Positions 27,234 to 35,937 are shown, counted from the first letter of the stretch. The stretch: 64,000 nucleotides of DNA from Pannonibacter sp. SL95 (GCF_026672425.1 NZ_JAPPRC010000004.1:552501-616500); one strand, 5' to 3'. Program-made: numbers and translations. Notes: a model not told the origin generated them from the sequence alone.

Positions 27234-27326
27234 GGGCGTCTTTCATTGACGTGCGGCACATCCTGACCAACATAGCGGGACACGACTTGATCCGCATCTG
27301 CGGATCCCCTTTCAGGAGCCGTTCCC

Positions 27327-27704
27327 TTGCCGATTGCCCTCTGGTGCGTTCTCGTTGCCGCCTTCCTGCCCATGCTGGCCGTTCTGCCTGCCAAGATGTC
27401 GAAGGACTTCGACAATGCCCGTCCGCGCGATCCGGCCTATTTCGCCGAAGGATTCCGCGCCCGCGCCCAGTGGGCGCAGGCGAACGGGTTCGAGGCTTTC
27501 CCGCTGTTCGCCGTGGCGGTGGTGGTCGGGCTGTGGCAGGGCGGCGATCCGGTCTGGATCGATCAGCTCGCCGGGCTGTTTGTGCTGATGCGGATCATCT
27601 ACACCGTCTGCTACTGGACAGACCGGGCCAGCCCGCGTTCCCTGTCCTGGATGGTGGCGACCGCGTCCTCGGTCGCGATCTTCACCAGCCCGCTCTGGAG
27701 CTGA
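27327..27704 (+). CDS. MAPEG family membrane protein
   Basis: A 125-residue protein with four predicted helices (first LWCVLVAAFLPMLAVLPA). It has the MAPEG landmarks RAQWAQANGFEAFPLFAVAV and LFVLMRIIYTVCYWTDRASPR. This superfamily includes glutathione-dependent membrane enzymes; most bacterial members are uncharacterised. The start is TTG at 27327, preceded by CAGGAGCC. It stands alone between the ICMT-like gene and recQ. Confidence 0.87.
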   Translation: MPIALWCVLVAAFLPMLAVLPAKMSKDFDNARPRDPAYFAEGFRARAQWAQANGFEAFPLFAVAVVVGLWQGGDPVWIDQLAGLFVLMRIIYTVCYWTDRASPRSLSWMVATASSVAIFTSPLWS

Positions 27705-27821
27705 CGGGCAGCGGCTTTCCGGGCCGCTTTTCCGGCGGGTTTTGTGGCGCCATCCACATCAGGTCATTGCCCGGCGCGCGCGAATAAGGGATTGTGCGCC
27801 GGACAAGGGAAACCGCCGCAG

Positions 27822-29696
27822 ATGCCGCATCCTCAGGCTCGACAAGCCGACGACTTCATCACTCCAGCAACGTCCTCCGTCCGCCGCGACCCGGCGAAGG
27901 TGCTGGCCGACGTGTTCGGCTATGCGTCTTTCCGTGGCCGGCAACGGGAAGTGGTCGACGCGCTGATGGCTGGTGACGACGCCGTCGTGCTGTTCCCGAC
28001 CGGCGCGGGCAAGTCGCTGTGTTTCCAGATCCCGGCGCTGTGCCGGCCGGGCATGGGCATTGTCATTTCCCCGCTGATTGCGCTGATGAAGGATCAGGTG
28101 GGGGCGTTGACGGGCGCTGGCGTGCGTGCCGCAGCACTCAATTCGGCGATCAGCCCGGAGGAACAGGCGCGCATTGCCGCTGACTGCCGGTCGGGCGCGC
28201 TGGATCTACTCTATGTGACGCCGGAGCGGGTGGCGACTGCGGGCTTTTCGCGGCTGCTTGATGGGGTCTCCATCTCGCTGTTTGCCATCGACGAAGCCCA
28301 TTGCGTCAGCCAGTGGGGACATGATTTCCGGCCGGAGTACCTGCAGCTGGCGAGCCTTGCCGAGCGCTATCCCGGCGTGCCGCGCGTGGCCCTGACGGCG
28401 ACCGCCGATCCGCACACCCGCGAGGACATCGGCGTACGCCTGAAGCTTGAACATGCGCATGTGTTCACGACGTCGTTTGACCGGCCCAACATCCGCTACG
28501 AGATTGTCGAGCGCGAGAACCAGCGTCAGCAGCTCCTCGACTTCCTCAAGCGGCACAAGGGCGAAAGCGGCATCGTCTATTGCCTGTCGCGGGCAAAGGT
28601 CGAGGATATCGCCGACTGGCTGACCTCGAAGGGCATCCGTGCCCTGCCGTATCATGCCGGGCTCGACCGGGAGATCCGGGAAGCGAACCAGGACGCGTTC
28701 CTGCTGGAGGAAAATCTCGTCCTCGTCGCCACGGTGGCCTTCGGCATGGGCATCGACAAGCCGGATGTGCGGTTCGTGGCCCATCTGGACCTGCCGTCGT
28801 CCGTCGAGGCCTATTATCAGGAAACCGGCCGCGCCGGCCGTGATGGCGCCCCGGCCGAAGCCTGGATGGCCTATGGCATGGCCGACATGGTGCAGCGCCG
28901 GCGCATGATCGCCGAGGGCGATGCGCCGGATGAGGTGAAGCGGGCGGAAACCGCCAAGCTCAACGCCCTGCTCGGCATTTGCGAGACGGCCGGCTGCCGC
29001 CGTCAGGCGCTGCTGGCGCATTTTGGCGAGGTGTACCCGAAGCCCTGTGGCAACTGCGACACCTGCCTGTCACCGGTGGAGACCTGGGATGGCACGGAGG
29101 CCGCCTCCAAGTTCATGTCGGCGATCTACCGCACCGGCCAGCGCTTCGGCGCCGGGCATGTCATTGATGTGCTGCTGGCCAAGGACAACGAGAAGATCAC
29201 CCGCTTCGGCCACGACAAGCTGACCGTTTACGGGATCGGCAAGGACCTGTCGCCGAAGACCTGGCAGTCGGTCGCCCGGCAGCTTGTGGCGATGGGGCTG
29301 GTGGGGGTCGATCACGCCAGCTATGGCGCACTGGTGCTGACCGAGGAGGCTCGAGCGGTTTTCCGCAACGAGCGCAAGGTGCTGTTGCGCCGCGACCGCG
29401 CTGCTGCCAGCCTCAAGTCCTCGCGCGGCGAGCGGTCGTCGACACTGGCGGATGATCTTGATGCGGAAGAGCGGCTGCTGTTCGAGCGCCTGCGCCGGCT
29501 CAGGACGCAGATTGCGCGCGAGAATGAAGTGCCGCCCTATGTGGTGTTTCCCGATGCCACACTGATCGGCATTGCGCATGCGCGGCCGGTGACACCGGAG
29601 CAGCTGCTTGCCGTCTCCGGCGTCGGCCAGACCAAGCTGGATCGCTATGGCGATGCGTTTCTCGAGCTGGTCGAGGCGTTCGAGGCGGGCGTCTGA
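27822..29696 (+). CDS. recQ: ATP-dependent DNA helicase RecQ
   Basis: A 3'-to-5' DNA helicase of recombination and fork repair. From the ATG at 27822 the product has 624 residues. Superfamily 2 motifs are complete: [12 protein letters not shown], Walker [16 protein letters not shown] motif [28 protein letters not shown], and motif [14 protein letters not shown]. The zinc domain cysteines are in [20 protein letters not shown] and CGNCDTC. A winged-helix region ([20 protein letters not shown]) and a C-terminal HRDC domain (about 545-620) follow. Normal RecQ architecture. Confidence 0.96.
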   Translation: MPHPQARQADDFITPATSSVRRDPAKVLADVFGYASFRGRQREVVDALMAGDDAVVLFPTGAGKSLCFQIPALCRPGMGIVISPLIALMKDQVGALTGAGVRAAALNSAISPEEQARIAADCRSGALDLLYVTPERVATAGFSRLLDGVSISLFAIDEAHCVSQWGHDFRPEYLQLASLAERYPGVPRVALTATADPHTREDIGVRLKLEHAHVFTTSFDRPNIRYEIVERENQRQQLLDFLKRHKGESGIVYCLSRAKVEDIADWLTSKGIRALPYHAGLDREIREANQDAFLLEENLVLVATVAFGMGIDKPDVRFVAHLDLPSSVEAYYQETGRAGRDGAPAEAWMAYGMADMVQRRRMIAEGDAPDEVKRAETAKLNALLGICETAGCRRQALLAHFGEVYPKPCGNCDTCLSPVETWDGTEAASKFMSAIYRTGQRFGAGHVIDVLLAKDNEKITRFGHDKLTVYGIGKDLSPKTWQSVARQLVAMGLVGVDHASYGALVLTEEARAVFRNERKVLLRRDRAAASLKSSRGERSSTLADDLDAEERLLFERLRRLRTQIARENEVPPYVVFPDATLIGIAHARPVTPEQLLAVSGVGQTKLDRYGDAFLELVEAFEAGV

Positions 29697-29729
29697 CAGA
29701 TCGCGCCGGACGCCGGACCACTCGCGGCG

Positions 29730-30365
29730 TCAGGAACCAGCCTTGCTGAGGCCCTTGTAGGCTTCGTTGCCCCAGACCCGCTTGACCTGGACATCGCGGC
29801 CGCAGGCCCCGCGATAGCCCTTGTAGGCTTCGCTCTGCTTGACATAGCCGAAGCGGGTCAGCGTGCGATCCTCGCCGAGATAGTAGTTCTGATGATAGTC
29901 CTCGGCCGCCCAGAACGTGGCCTTGCCCTCGATCGGGGTAACGATGGACTGGCCCAAGGCCTTCTCGGCCTTGGCGATTTCCGCCTTGGCAGCCTTTTCC
30001 TGCGCCAGATCAAGCGCGTGGATCGCGGTTGAGTAGCCATGGCCCCGGTCGCAGAACTGGCCGCCCGCATCGGTCACATCGACAGTGCGCAGGAAGATGG
30101 CGACGAGATCGCCGTAGCTGACCTTCGCCGGATCGAACGTGACCTCGACCACCTCGCGGTGGCCGCCGTCCTCATAGGTCTTGTAGGTCGGCTTGTCGGT
30201 CTTGCCGCCGGCGTAACCGGAGACGGTCGCCGTGACGCCGGGCACCTTGTCCATGTCCGCCTCGACGCACCAGAAGCAACCGCCTGCGAACAGCGCAGTG
30301 TCCGCGCTGGCCGGCAGGGGGACGGCAAGGCCAAGAGCAAGAGCGAGAACAGTGGCGCGCACCAT
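29730..30365 (-). CDS. msrA: Peptide-methionine (S)-S-oxide reductase, exported form
   Basis: MsrA reduces methionine-S-sulfoxide in proteins. The catalytic motif GGCFWCVEADMDKVPGV lies right after an N-terminal signal peptide (MVRATVLALALGLAVPLPAS), so this 211-residue copy should act in the periplasm. Other landmarks are VTATVSGYAGG, GGHREVVEVTFDP, GGQFCDRGHGYSTAI and HQNYY. A resolving Cys is near the end (RGACGRDV). The ATG at 30365 was chosen to give the full signal peptide. It is monocistronic. Confidence 0.94.
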   Translation of the reverse strand: MVRATVLALALGLAVPLPASADTALFAGGCFWCVEADMDKVPGVTATVSGYAGGKTDKPTYKTYEDGGHREVVEVTFDPAKVSYGDLVAIFLRTVDVTDAGGQFCDRGHGYSTAIHALDLAQEKAAKAEIAKAEKALGQSIVTPIEGKATFWAAEDYHQNYYLGEDRTLTRFGYVKQSEAYKGYRGACGRDVQVKRVWGNEAYKGLSKAGS

Positions 30366-30460
30366 GGTGGCAATCTCCCGATAAATGGTCACAGGACCAT
30401 AGGGCGCGCGTCGGTCACCGTCATCTCACAGTGGCTTGAGCATGTGAGGCACGACAGGGA

Positions 30461-30781
30461 TCAACGCACCACGACTGCGGTTCCGGTCGCGGTGACCATC
30501 AGCATCGAGCCGTTCTGGCCGACGGTCTCGTAGTCGAGATCGACGCCGATCACCGCGTTGGCGCCCAGACGCGCGGCATTCTGCTGCATTTCGTCGAGGG
30601 CAATCGTACGCGCCTTGGCGAGTTCTGCCTCATAGGCGCCGGAGCGCCCGCCGACGATGTCGCGGATACCGGCAAAGAGGTCCTTGAAGATGTTGGCACC
30701 CAGAATGGCTTCCCCGGTGACGAGGCCCTTGTAATCAAGAATCTCGCGGTTCTGCAGGGTGCTTGTGGTGGTGACGATCAT
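30461..30781 (-). CDS. YbjQ family (UPF0145) protein
   Basis: A 106-residue protein of the YbjQ / heavy-metal-binding-like family: [21 protein letters not shown] at the start, [20 protein letters not shown] in the middle and [16 protein letters not shown] towards the end. The fold forms pentamers; function is unknown. The next gene on the same strand is dnaX, which ends 75 bases upstream of this start. Confidence 0.9.
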   Translation of the reverse strand: MIVTTTSTLQNREILDYKGLVTGEAILGANIFKDLFAGIRDIVGGRSGAYEAELAKARTIALDEMQQNAARLGANAVIGVDLDYETVGQNGSMLMVTATGTAVVVR

Positions 30782-30856
30782 TCCGGCCTCCATCGATTGA
30801 CGATGTGGAACTGGGAATGCGGCGTGGTGATTGCAAGCCTCGGGCGCTGGCGCGGC

Positions 30857-32893
30857 TCAGATATCGTCGCTGTCGTCGGTGCCGAGCGCCTCGTTGAGCA
30901 GCGGATCGGCGAGGTCTGCCTCGTCCTCGTCAGCCGTGACGCGGACGTCCACGATGCGCGCGCCGGGAAACTCGGACAGGAGCGCTGCGACAGTCGGATG
31001 CGATCTTGCATCGGAGAGAAGCTGCGCCTGGGTCGCCTCGCGTTCCTCATGGATCGTCGGGCGGCCCTGCTCGCGGCTGACGGAGACGATCCAGCGGGTG
31101 CCGGTCCATTCGGTCAGCTTGCGGCCCAGTTCACCGGCGACATCGGCTCCCGCGTCGCGGGTCGGCTGGATTTCGATGTGCCCCTGATCGAACTTGACCA
31201 GACGCATCTGCCGCTCGATGGCGACCTTCATCGGAATGTCGCGCTTCTCGGAGGCAAGCGCGGCACAGTCGGCCAGGCTGCGCAGGACAATCGCTGGCCT
31301 GGCCGGCGGAACGTCACGCTGCGGCTGGGCCGGCTGCGGTGCCACGGCGGGTTGGGTCATGCCGCCCTGAATGGATGCGAGACGAGGCCGCCCATCTGGC
31401 TGCGGCTGCGCGCCAGATAGCGCGGCGACGGGCGCGCCCGAGGGCTGCGGCATCTGGCCCATCTGGCCAGAGCCCATGCCAACGGCCATGGCGCCACCTC
31501 CAGACGAGCCTGCACCAGAGGGACCAGCGCCAGAGGGACCAGCGCCTTGGCCGCCACCCGGTGCAGAGGCGCCCTGCGGCAGGGCACCAAGCGCGCCGGA
31601 GCGCAGCAGCTTCAGCGCTTCCTCCGGATCCGGAAGATCGGCGGCATAGGCAAGGCGCACGAGCACCATGTCGGCGGCAGCCAGCGGCTTCGGCGCGGCC
31701 TGCACCTCGGAAATGCCCTTGAGCAGGATCTGCCAGGCGCGTGACAGGGCCCGCATCGACAGTTTTTCGGCAAACTCCCGGCCGCGCAGACGCTCTGTCT
31801 CCGTGACGGAGACTTCCTCGCCCGCCTTCGGCACGATCTTCAGGCGCGTAACGAGATGGGTGAAGTCCGCAAGATCGGTCAGGACGACGGCGGGATCTGC
31901 GCCAATGGAGTATTGCTGCGCCAGTTCCTGCATCGCCTCGGCGATACGGCCCGACATGACATGGCCGAACAGGTCGATGACGCGGGCGCGGTCGGCAAGG
32001 CCCAGCATCTCGCGCACCTGGCCGGCGTCGATGTGACCGGCACCGTGGGCGATGGCTTGGTCCAGCAGCGACAGGCTGTCACGCGCCGAGCCTTCGCCCG
32101 CGCGCGCGATCAGGGTGAGCGCCTCGTCTGAGATATCGATCGTTTCAGCATTGGAAATCCGGCGCAGCAGGCCGACGAGTTTCGGTTGCTCGATACGGCG
32201 CAGGTCGAAGCGCTGGCAGCGGGACAGGACCGTGACCGGGACCTTGCGGATTTCCGTGGTGGCGAAGATGAACTTCACATGCTCCGGCGGCTCTTCGAGC
32301 GTCTTCAGCAGCCCGTTGAAGGCCGCGTTGGACAGCATGTGCACTTCGTCGATGATGTAGACCTTGTAGCGCGCCGTCGCCGGACGATAGCGCGCCGCAT
32401 CGGTGATCTCGCGGATGTCGTTGATGCCGGTGTGCGAGGCGGCGTCCATCTCGATCACATCGACGTGGCGGCCTTCCATGATCGAGCGGCAATGCACGCC
32501 CTCGCGCGTCAGCTTGACCGTCGGCCGGTCAGCCTCGCCGGGGATCTCGTAATTGAGGCCGCGCGCCAGAATGCGGGCCGTCGTCGTCTTGCCGACACCA
32601 CGGACACCGGTCAGCATCCAGGCCTGGGCGATACGGCCGGTAGCAAACGCGTTTTCAAGCGTCTGGACCATCGGCTCCTGGCCGACGAGATCGTCGAAAG
32701 TCTGGGGGCGGTACTTGCGGGCAAGGACGCGATAGGCTGCAGCCTTGGGCGCTGCCTCTGCCACCACCGCAGGAGCGGCGGCAGCCGTCGGGGACGGCGC
32801 ATCGCCAAACATGGAGAGGGTCAGATCATCACGGATCTCTTCCGCGCCGGGTTCCGTCATGCCGTCCGGGCTGTCGCCATCGATACCGCTCAT
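30857..32893 (-). CDS. dnaX: DNA polymerase III subunits gamma/tau
   Basis: DnaX is the motor of the clamp loader and, as tau, tethers polymerase cores and helicase. The 678-residue product has an N-tail of about 55 residues, then YRVLARKYRPQTFDDLVGQE, Walker A GVRGVGKTTTARILARGL, DEVHMLSNAAFNGLLKTLEE, sensor 1 FATTEIRKVPVTVLSRCQRF and sensor 2 EGSARDSLSLLDQAI. A Gly/Pro/Ala-rich linker (about 425-540) and a tau C-terminal domain follow. The zinc-finger cysteines of E. coli DnaX are absent (GVHCRSIMEGRHVDVIEMDA), as in relatives. No obvious slippery run for gamma production was noticed. ffs lies just upstream. Confidence 0.95.
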   Translation of the reverse strand: MSGIDGDSPDGMTEPGAEEIRDDLTLSMFGDAPSPTAAAAPAVVAEAAPKAAAYRVLARKYRPQTFDDLVGQEPMVQTLENAFATGRIAQAWMLTGVRGVGKTTTARILARGLNYEIPGEADRPTVKLTREGVHCRSIMEGRHVDVIEMDAASHTGINDIREITDAARYRPATARYKVYIIDEVHMLSNAAFNGLLKTLEEPPEHVKFIFATTEIRKVPVTVLSRCQRFDLRRIEQPKLVGLLRRISNAETIDISDEALTLIARAGEGSARDSLSLLDQAIAHGAGHIDAGQVREMLGLADRARVIDLFGHVMSGRIAEAMQELAQQYSIGADPAVVLTDLADFTHLVTRLKIVPKAGEEVSVTETERLRGREFAEKLSMRALSRAWQILLKGISEVQAAPKPLAAADMVLVRLAYAADLPDPEEALKLLRSGALGALPQGASAPGGGQGAGPSGAGPSGAGSSGGGAMAVGMGSGQMGQMPQPSGAPVAALSGAQPQPDGRPRLASIQGGMTQPAVAPQPAQPQRDVPPARPAIVLRSLADCAALASEKRDIPMKVAIERQMRLVKFDQGHIEIQPTRDAGADVAGELGRKLTEWTGTRWIVSVSREQGRPTIHEEREATQAQLLSDARSHPTVAALLSEFPGARIVDVRVTADEDEADLADPLLNEALGTDDSDDI

Positions 32894-32921
32894 GGAAACC
32901 CGTCTGATCTGCGCGGGAAAG

Positions 32922-33027
32922 GGTGGGAGGCTGGCACGGCGACCCGTGCCGATCTCGTTAGGGCTGCTTCCTTCCGGACCTGACCCGGTTGGCGAGTGGC
33001 TCGTCCACCACCAACCTCCCGAGCCCC
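32922..33027 (-). ncRNA. ffs: Signal recognition particle RNA (small 4.5S-type)
   Basis: On the minus strand the sequence contains the SRP domain IV core GGTCAGGTCCGGAAGGAAGC (GGAA tetraloop and the Ffh-binding asymmetric loop). Long complementary arms enclose it (GGGGCTCGGGAGGTTGGTGG at the 5' side; GCCAGCCTCCCACC at the 3' side). The hairpin is about 106 bases. It ends about 28 bases upstream of dnaX, the conserved ffs-dnaX order. Ends are set from the pairing and are accurate to a few bases. Confidence 0.95.
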
Positions 33028-33121
33028 TTATATCAGCAAGGCATGGGCCTTTGGCAAGGCTTTCATCGGATAAAGCCGAAGATGGGTTATTTTCGCTGCG
33101 TTTTCAGAGGATTAGCTTCTG

Positions 33122-33152
33122 AAAAACAAAGAGGGCCGCAATCGCGGCCCTC
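33122..33152 (-). terminator. Rho-independent terminator of the 31-codon gene
   Basis: On the minus strand GAGGGCCGCGATTGCGGCCCTC, a 9-10-bp perfect stem, runs into TTTGTTTTTC. It is 30 bases after the small gene's stop and upstream of ffs, so it separates their transcripts. Confidence 0.88.
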
Positions 33153-33182
33153 CCGTGAGATCGGCATGACCTCGTGTCCGGA

Positions 33183-33278
33183 TCAGATCCCGGCGGAAAT
33201 TCTCGCTGCCAGAGGCTGCTCCAGCATCTCACCCTTCCGCCCAGACATCAGGGCCACGCACAGGGTCTCACTCGACAT
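33183..33278 (-). CDS. Small protein of 31 residues, function unknown
   Basis: An ATG at 33278 is preceded at ideal distance by AAAGGAGGTGA, a near-perfect anti-Shine-Dalgarno complement and one of the strongest ribosome binding sites in the window. The frame runs 31 codons (begins MSSETLCVALMSGRKGEML, ends AARISAGI) to TGA, and a strong terminator follows. One cysteine and no Trp/His runs argue against an amino-acid attenuation leader. No membrane helix is evident. I do not recognise a family. The combination of ribosome binding site, frame and terminator supports a genuine small gene. Confidence 0.62.
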   Translation of the reverse strand: MSSETLCVALMSGRKGEMLEQPLAARISAGI

Positions 33279-33484
33279 GGGCTCACCTCCTTTCGGTTGT
33301 TGCAGACACATAGAAGGTTAGCGCAGTAGCGAGATCCTGCAAGAGGCAAAAAACGACATGGCTGAATGACGCGCCGTGCCGCCGTCTGGAACTTGCCGTA
33401 ACGTGAAAAAATTCAATGAAATCAAATTGAAAGACTTTGAGATGACAGTTGGCGCCGGCCGTCGATTGGCCCGGAGACCTTTGC

Positions 33485-33640
33485 ATGACGACGCTCATCT
33501 TTGCCCTTCTGACCGCCGCTTTCTGGGTTGCGGCCACCGGCCGGGCCCGGCCGGCCAGCCTTCTGTTCGCCCTTGCGCTGGCCGTCGGCCTTGTGTGGTT
33601 CAACCACCACATGACCGATCCGCTCGCCATTTCGCTTTAA
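33485..33640 (+). CDS. Small membrane protein, DUF5993-like
   Basis: A 51-residue protein starting at the ATG at 33485 (CGGAGACC upstream). Two hydrophobic helices, MTTLIFALLTAAFWVAATGR and ASLLFALALAVGLVWF, are followed by the conserved-looking tail NHHMTDPLAISL. This layout matches the small DUF5993 family often found directly before dsbB. It ends 10 bases before the dsbB start, so the two are cotranscribed. A role with the DsbB-like protein is inferred only from linkage. Confidence 0.75.
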   Translation: MTTLIFALLTAAFWVAATGRARPASLLFALALAVGLVWFNHHMTDPLAISL

Positions 33641-33650
33641 GGAGGCCCCG

Positions 33651-34235
33651 ATGTTGACGCCCGCACTTGCCCGACAGCTCAATGCGCTCGGCCTTCTGGC
33701 AATTTCCGCCGCACTGGCGTTTGCCTATTACGACCAGTTTTTCGGCGGCGATCTGCCCTGTCCGCTCTGCCTGCTGCAGCGCGTGGCTCTGACGGCGGTC
33801 GGATTTGGACTGCTGATGAACGTGGTTCACGGGCCAAGGCCGCGCCATTACGGATTCATGTTGCTGGCTGCCTGCTTTGGCGCTGCCGTTGCCAGCCGTC
33901 AGGTGCTGCTGCACATCGTTCCGGGAACCGGCAGCTACGGCGCACCGTTCCTAGGTCTGCATTTCTATACCTGGGCGCTAGTGCTGTTCTGCCTCGTCAT
34001 CCTGGGCAGCGCGATCCTGCTGCTCATGGACCGCCAGTTCGAGCGCACCGAAACTGCGCCTGGACGCTTTTCTGCGCTGCCCGTGCTCGGCAAGGTTGCC
34101 GTCACAGCGATCATCGTGCTCGCGGCCGCCAACACGGTGACGACCTTTGCCGAATGCGGTCCGATTGAATGTGCGGACGACCCGACAAACTACTGGATCC
34201 TTGGCGGCGAGCCGTTGCCGGCAGCTGCCCGGTAA
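33651..34235 (+). CDS. dsbB: Disulfide bond formation protein B family
   Basis: DsbB reoxidises DsbA by passing electrons to quinone in the inner membrane. The 194-residue protein has four predicted helices, the first-loop Cys pair in DLPCPLCLLQRVALTAVG and a second periplasmic pair in FAECGPIECADDPTNYW. AAGGAGG precedes the ATG. The spacing of the second pair and its position after the last helix differ from E. coli, as in the alphaproteobacterial DsbB/DsbI-like branch. It follows the DUF5993-like gene. Confidence 0.9.
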   Translation: MLTPALARQLNALGLLAISAALAFAYYDQFFGGDLPCPLCLLQRVALTAVGFGLLMNVVHGPRPRHYGFMLLAACFGAAVASRQVLLHIVPGTGSYGAPFLGLHFYTWALVLFCLVILGSAILLLMDRQFERTETAPGRFSALPVLGKVAVTAIIVLAAANTVTTFAECGPIECADDPTNYWILGGEPLPAAAR

Positions 34236-34261
34236 GTCCTTCGGTTGATGAAGGTCCAAAC

Positions 34262-34299
34262 GACAAGAGACCGGGGGATGGTCCCACCGGTCCCTTGTC
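34262..34299. terminator. Hairpin between convergent dsbB and DUF1150 genes
   Basis: GACAAG-A-GACCGG pairs with CCGGTC-C-CTTGTC around a 12-base loop. No good T run follows on either strand, so bidirectional terminator function is a guess from position. Confidence 0.45.
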
Positions 34300-34374
34300 A
34301 GAGCGGGTTACACCCATGTGCCCGATGTCCGGACCGGCGCGGTCAGGCCCACCCGGACCTGAGGCCGCACCGGC

Positions 34375-34647
34375 TCAGTGCACGCTGACCATCAGCAGTT
34401 CGGTTTCCAGGGCGTTGGCGATTGCCGCCTCGCGGCTGTCGGCAACGACGATCGGATTGCCGTCCGCGCCGAGCAGGGCCCACAGACGCAGGCCGCGCGC
34501 CATTTCCGGCGTATCCGGAAACAGGCGGCGCAGATCGTCGGACGTGATCTGGCGCAGATAGCCGACGTGACCGGCGCCAAGCTGGGCGAAAACTTCAGGC
34601 GAGAGTGCGCGCGAAAGGCTTGCGCGTGGATTTGCATCACGCGTCAT
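34375..34647 (-). CDS. DUF1150 family protein
   Basis: A 90-residue protein of the alphaproteobacterial DUF1150 family: VGYLRQITSDDLRRLFPDTP, then LWALLGADGNPIVVADSREAAIANA. It is commonly encoded directly downstream of an Hsp20 gene, as here (57-base gap, same strand), so it is probably part of the same heat-shock transcript. Function unknown. Confidence 0.88.
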   Translation of the reverse strand: MTRDANPRASLSRALSPEVFAQLGAGHVGYLRQITSDDLRRLFPDTPEMARGLRLWALLGADGNPIVVADSREAAIANALETELLMVSVH

Positions 34648-34703
34648 AGTCGGTTTTCCTTGTTTTCTTGTCTGGCCTGGCCGGGTCGAACCGGTCAGGG
34701 GCC

Positions 34704-35132
34704 TTACTCGCCGGAGGAGATCTCGATCCGGCGGATCACCCGCTCGGGCTCGGGTCGAACCAGATCGATCGAGAGCAGCCCATCCTTCAGATCCGCTCCA
34801 AGGATCTCGATCCCTTCCGCCAGCACGAAGGCTCGCTGGAACTGCCGGGCGGCGATGCCGCGGTGCAGATACTGGCGGGCCTTGTCGTCGATCTGGCGTC
34901 CACGGATGACAAGCTGGCGTTCCTCGACGGAGACGTCCAGCTGGTCGCGCGTGAAACCGGCAACGGCCAGAGTGATGCGGATCACCTCGCCATGCGCGTC
35001 GGTTTTCGGCAGACGCTCGATGTTATAGGGCGGATAGCCGTCACTGGCGGCCTTGGATACCCGATCCAGAACCCGCTCGATATCATCGAAGCCGAGCATG
35101 AACGGGCTAGAAAACGCTGACATTCGCGTCAT
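34704..35132 (-). CDS. Small heat shock protein (Hsp20/IbpA family)
   Basis: An ATP-independent chaperone that holds unfolding proteins. The 142-residue product has an N-terminal segment (SAFSSPFMLGFDDIERVLDRV), an alpha-crystallin domain (about 35-125, YNIERLPKTDAHGEVIRITLAVAG ... LEEGI-like AEGIEILGADLKDGLLSIDL) and a short tail with the IxI-like RRIEIS. The ATG at 35132 follows AGAGGA at good spacing; an in-frame TTG lies two codons upstream. The leader folds as a ROSE thermometer that covers this ribosome binding site, so translation is probably heat-induced. Confidence 0.93.
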   Translation of the reverse strand: MTRMSAFSSPFMLGFDDIERVLDRVSKAASDGYPPYNIERLPKTDAHGEVIRITLAVAGFTRDQLDVSVEERQLVIRGRQIDDKARQYLHRGIAARQFQRAFVLAEGIEILGADLKDGLLSIDLVRPEPERVIRRIEISSGE

Positions 35133-35215
35133 CGTCAAAGTCCTCTTGAAGCGACCTTGAGACCCGGACCCTCTGAGGAGGCATCCGGACCGGGGTGCCT
35201 GTCACCCCGTACTGC
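35133..35215 (-). promoter_or_regulatory. ROSE-type RNA thermometer in the hsp20 leader
   Basis: On the minus strand the last leader hairpin (35159-35136) pairs CAAGGTC-G-CT with AGGACTTTG. The TCGCT strand matches the UYGCU element of ROSE thermometers, opposite the AGAGGA ribosome binding site and with a single bulged G. Upstream are two GC-rich hairpins (GGGGTGACAGGCACCCC and CCGGA...TCCGG), giving the multi-hairpin form known from rhizobial small heat shock genes. Opening of the weak last hairpin on heating would free the ribosome binding site. Confidence 0.78.
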
Positions 35216-35293
35216 TTGCGAATATGGCGACTGTACGACAGAGTTTCAAGCAACCGCGCCCCGCCCGATTCCTTGCCCGAGGTTCTTTCCCCG

Positions 35294-35644
35294 ATGACCC
35301 GATCCGAGTTCGACGCTTTCTGCGCCAGCCTGCCAGGCACCACGCATGTCATCCAGTGGGGAGGCGCGTCTGTCTGGAAGGTTGGCGGCAAGATCTTTGC
35401 CATCTGGGGCGGGGACGACGCCAATGGCCATATCAGCTTCAAGGCCTCGGACCTGACCGGCGAGATGCTGCGCGAGCGGCCACAGTATCAGCCCGCGCCC
35501 TATCTGGCGCGCGCGGGCTGGATGCAGCTGATCTCCAGCACCAGCGTCGAAGCCGGCGAGACCGAAGCCTATGTCGCTGCGGCACATCAGCTCATCGCGG
35601 CAAAACTGCCGCGACGGGTGAAGCTGGAACTCGGCTTCGCCTGA
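35294..35644 (+). CDS. MmcQ/YjbR family protein
   Basis: A 116-residue protein of the YjbR DNA-binding-like fold family. MTRSEFDAFCASLPGTTHVI is followed by WKVGGKIFAIWGG, SFKASDLTGEMLRERP and the C-terminal WMQLISSTSVEAGETEAYVA. The ATG at 35294 gives the conserved N-terminus. Function is not established for the family. It stands alone, divergent from hsp20. Confidence 0.88.
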   Translation: MTRSEFDAFCASLPGTTHVIQWGGASVWKVGGKIFAIWGGDDANGHISFKASDLTGEMLRERPQYQPAPYLARAGWMQLISSTSVEAGETEAYVAAAHQLIAAKLPRRVKLELGFA

Positions 35645-35688
35645 GCGATTCTGCCGGCAGGCTGCAACGGCTGGTGTGCCAGAGGCTG

Positions 35689-35937
35689 TCAGCGGGTTGC
35701 CGGCGCCGGCTGTGTCAGGACCGGCAGCGGCGTCTTGACGTCGCTTGTGGCGATGGACATGCCAGTCTGATTTGGGTTCACCGAGGTGCTGCCCGGCAGT
35801 GGCGTCTGAGCCACCGACATGCTGGTGGGAGCCTTGACCGATTTCATGTGGCCGCAGGCCTGCGCGGCACCGGCAAGGGCAAGACTGCCGGCGAGGCCGA
35901 GAGCCAGAACGGTTGCGGACGTCTTCAGAGCGAGCAT
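35689..35937 (-). CDS. Small exported protein of unknown function
   Basis: An 82-residue protein with a clear Sec signal peptide (TSATVLALGLAGSLALAGAA, cleavage near AQA-CG). The mature part of about 55 residues is rich in Ser, Thr and Pro and holds two related segments, TSMSVAQTPLP and TGMSIATSDVKTPLP. The Cys after the signal (GAAQACGH) could be a lipobox-like site but the pattern is imperfect. AGGAGG precedes the ATG. No family recognised. Confidence 0.7.
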   Translation of the reverse strand: MLALKTSATVLALGLAGSLALAGAAQACGHMKSVKAPTSMSVAQTPLPGSTSVNPNQTGMSIATSDVKTPLPVLTQPAPATR

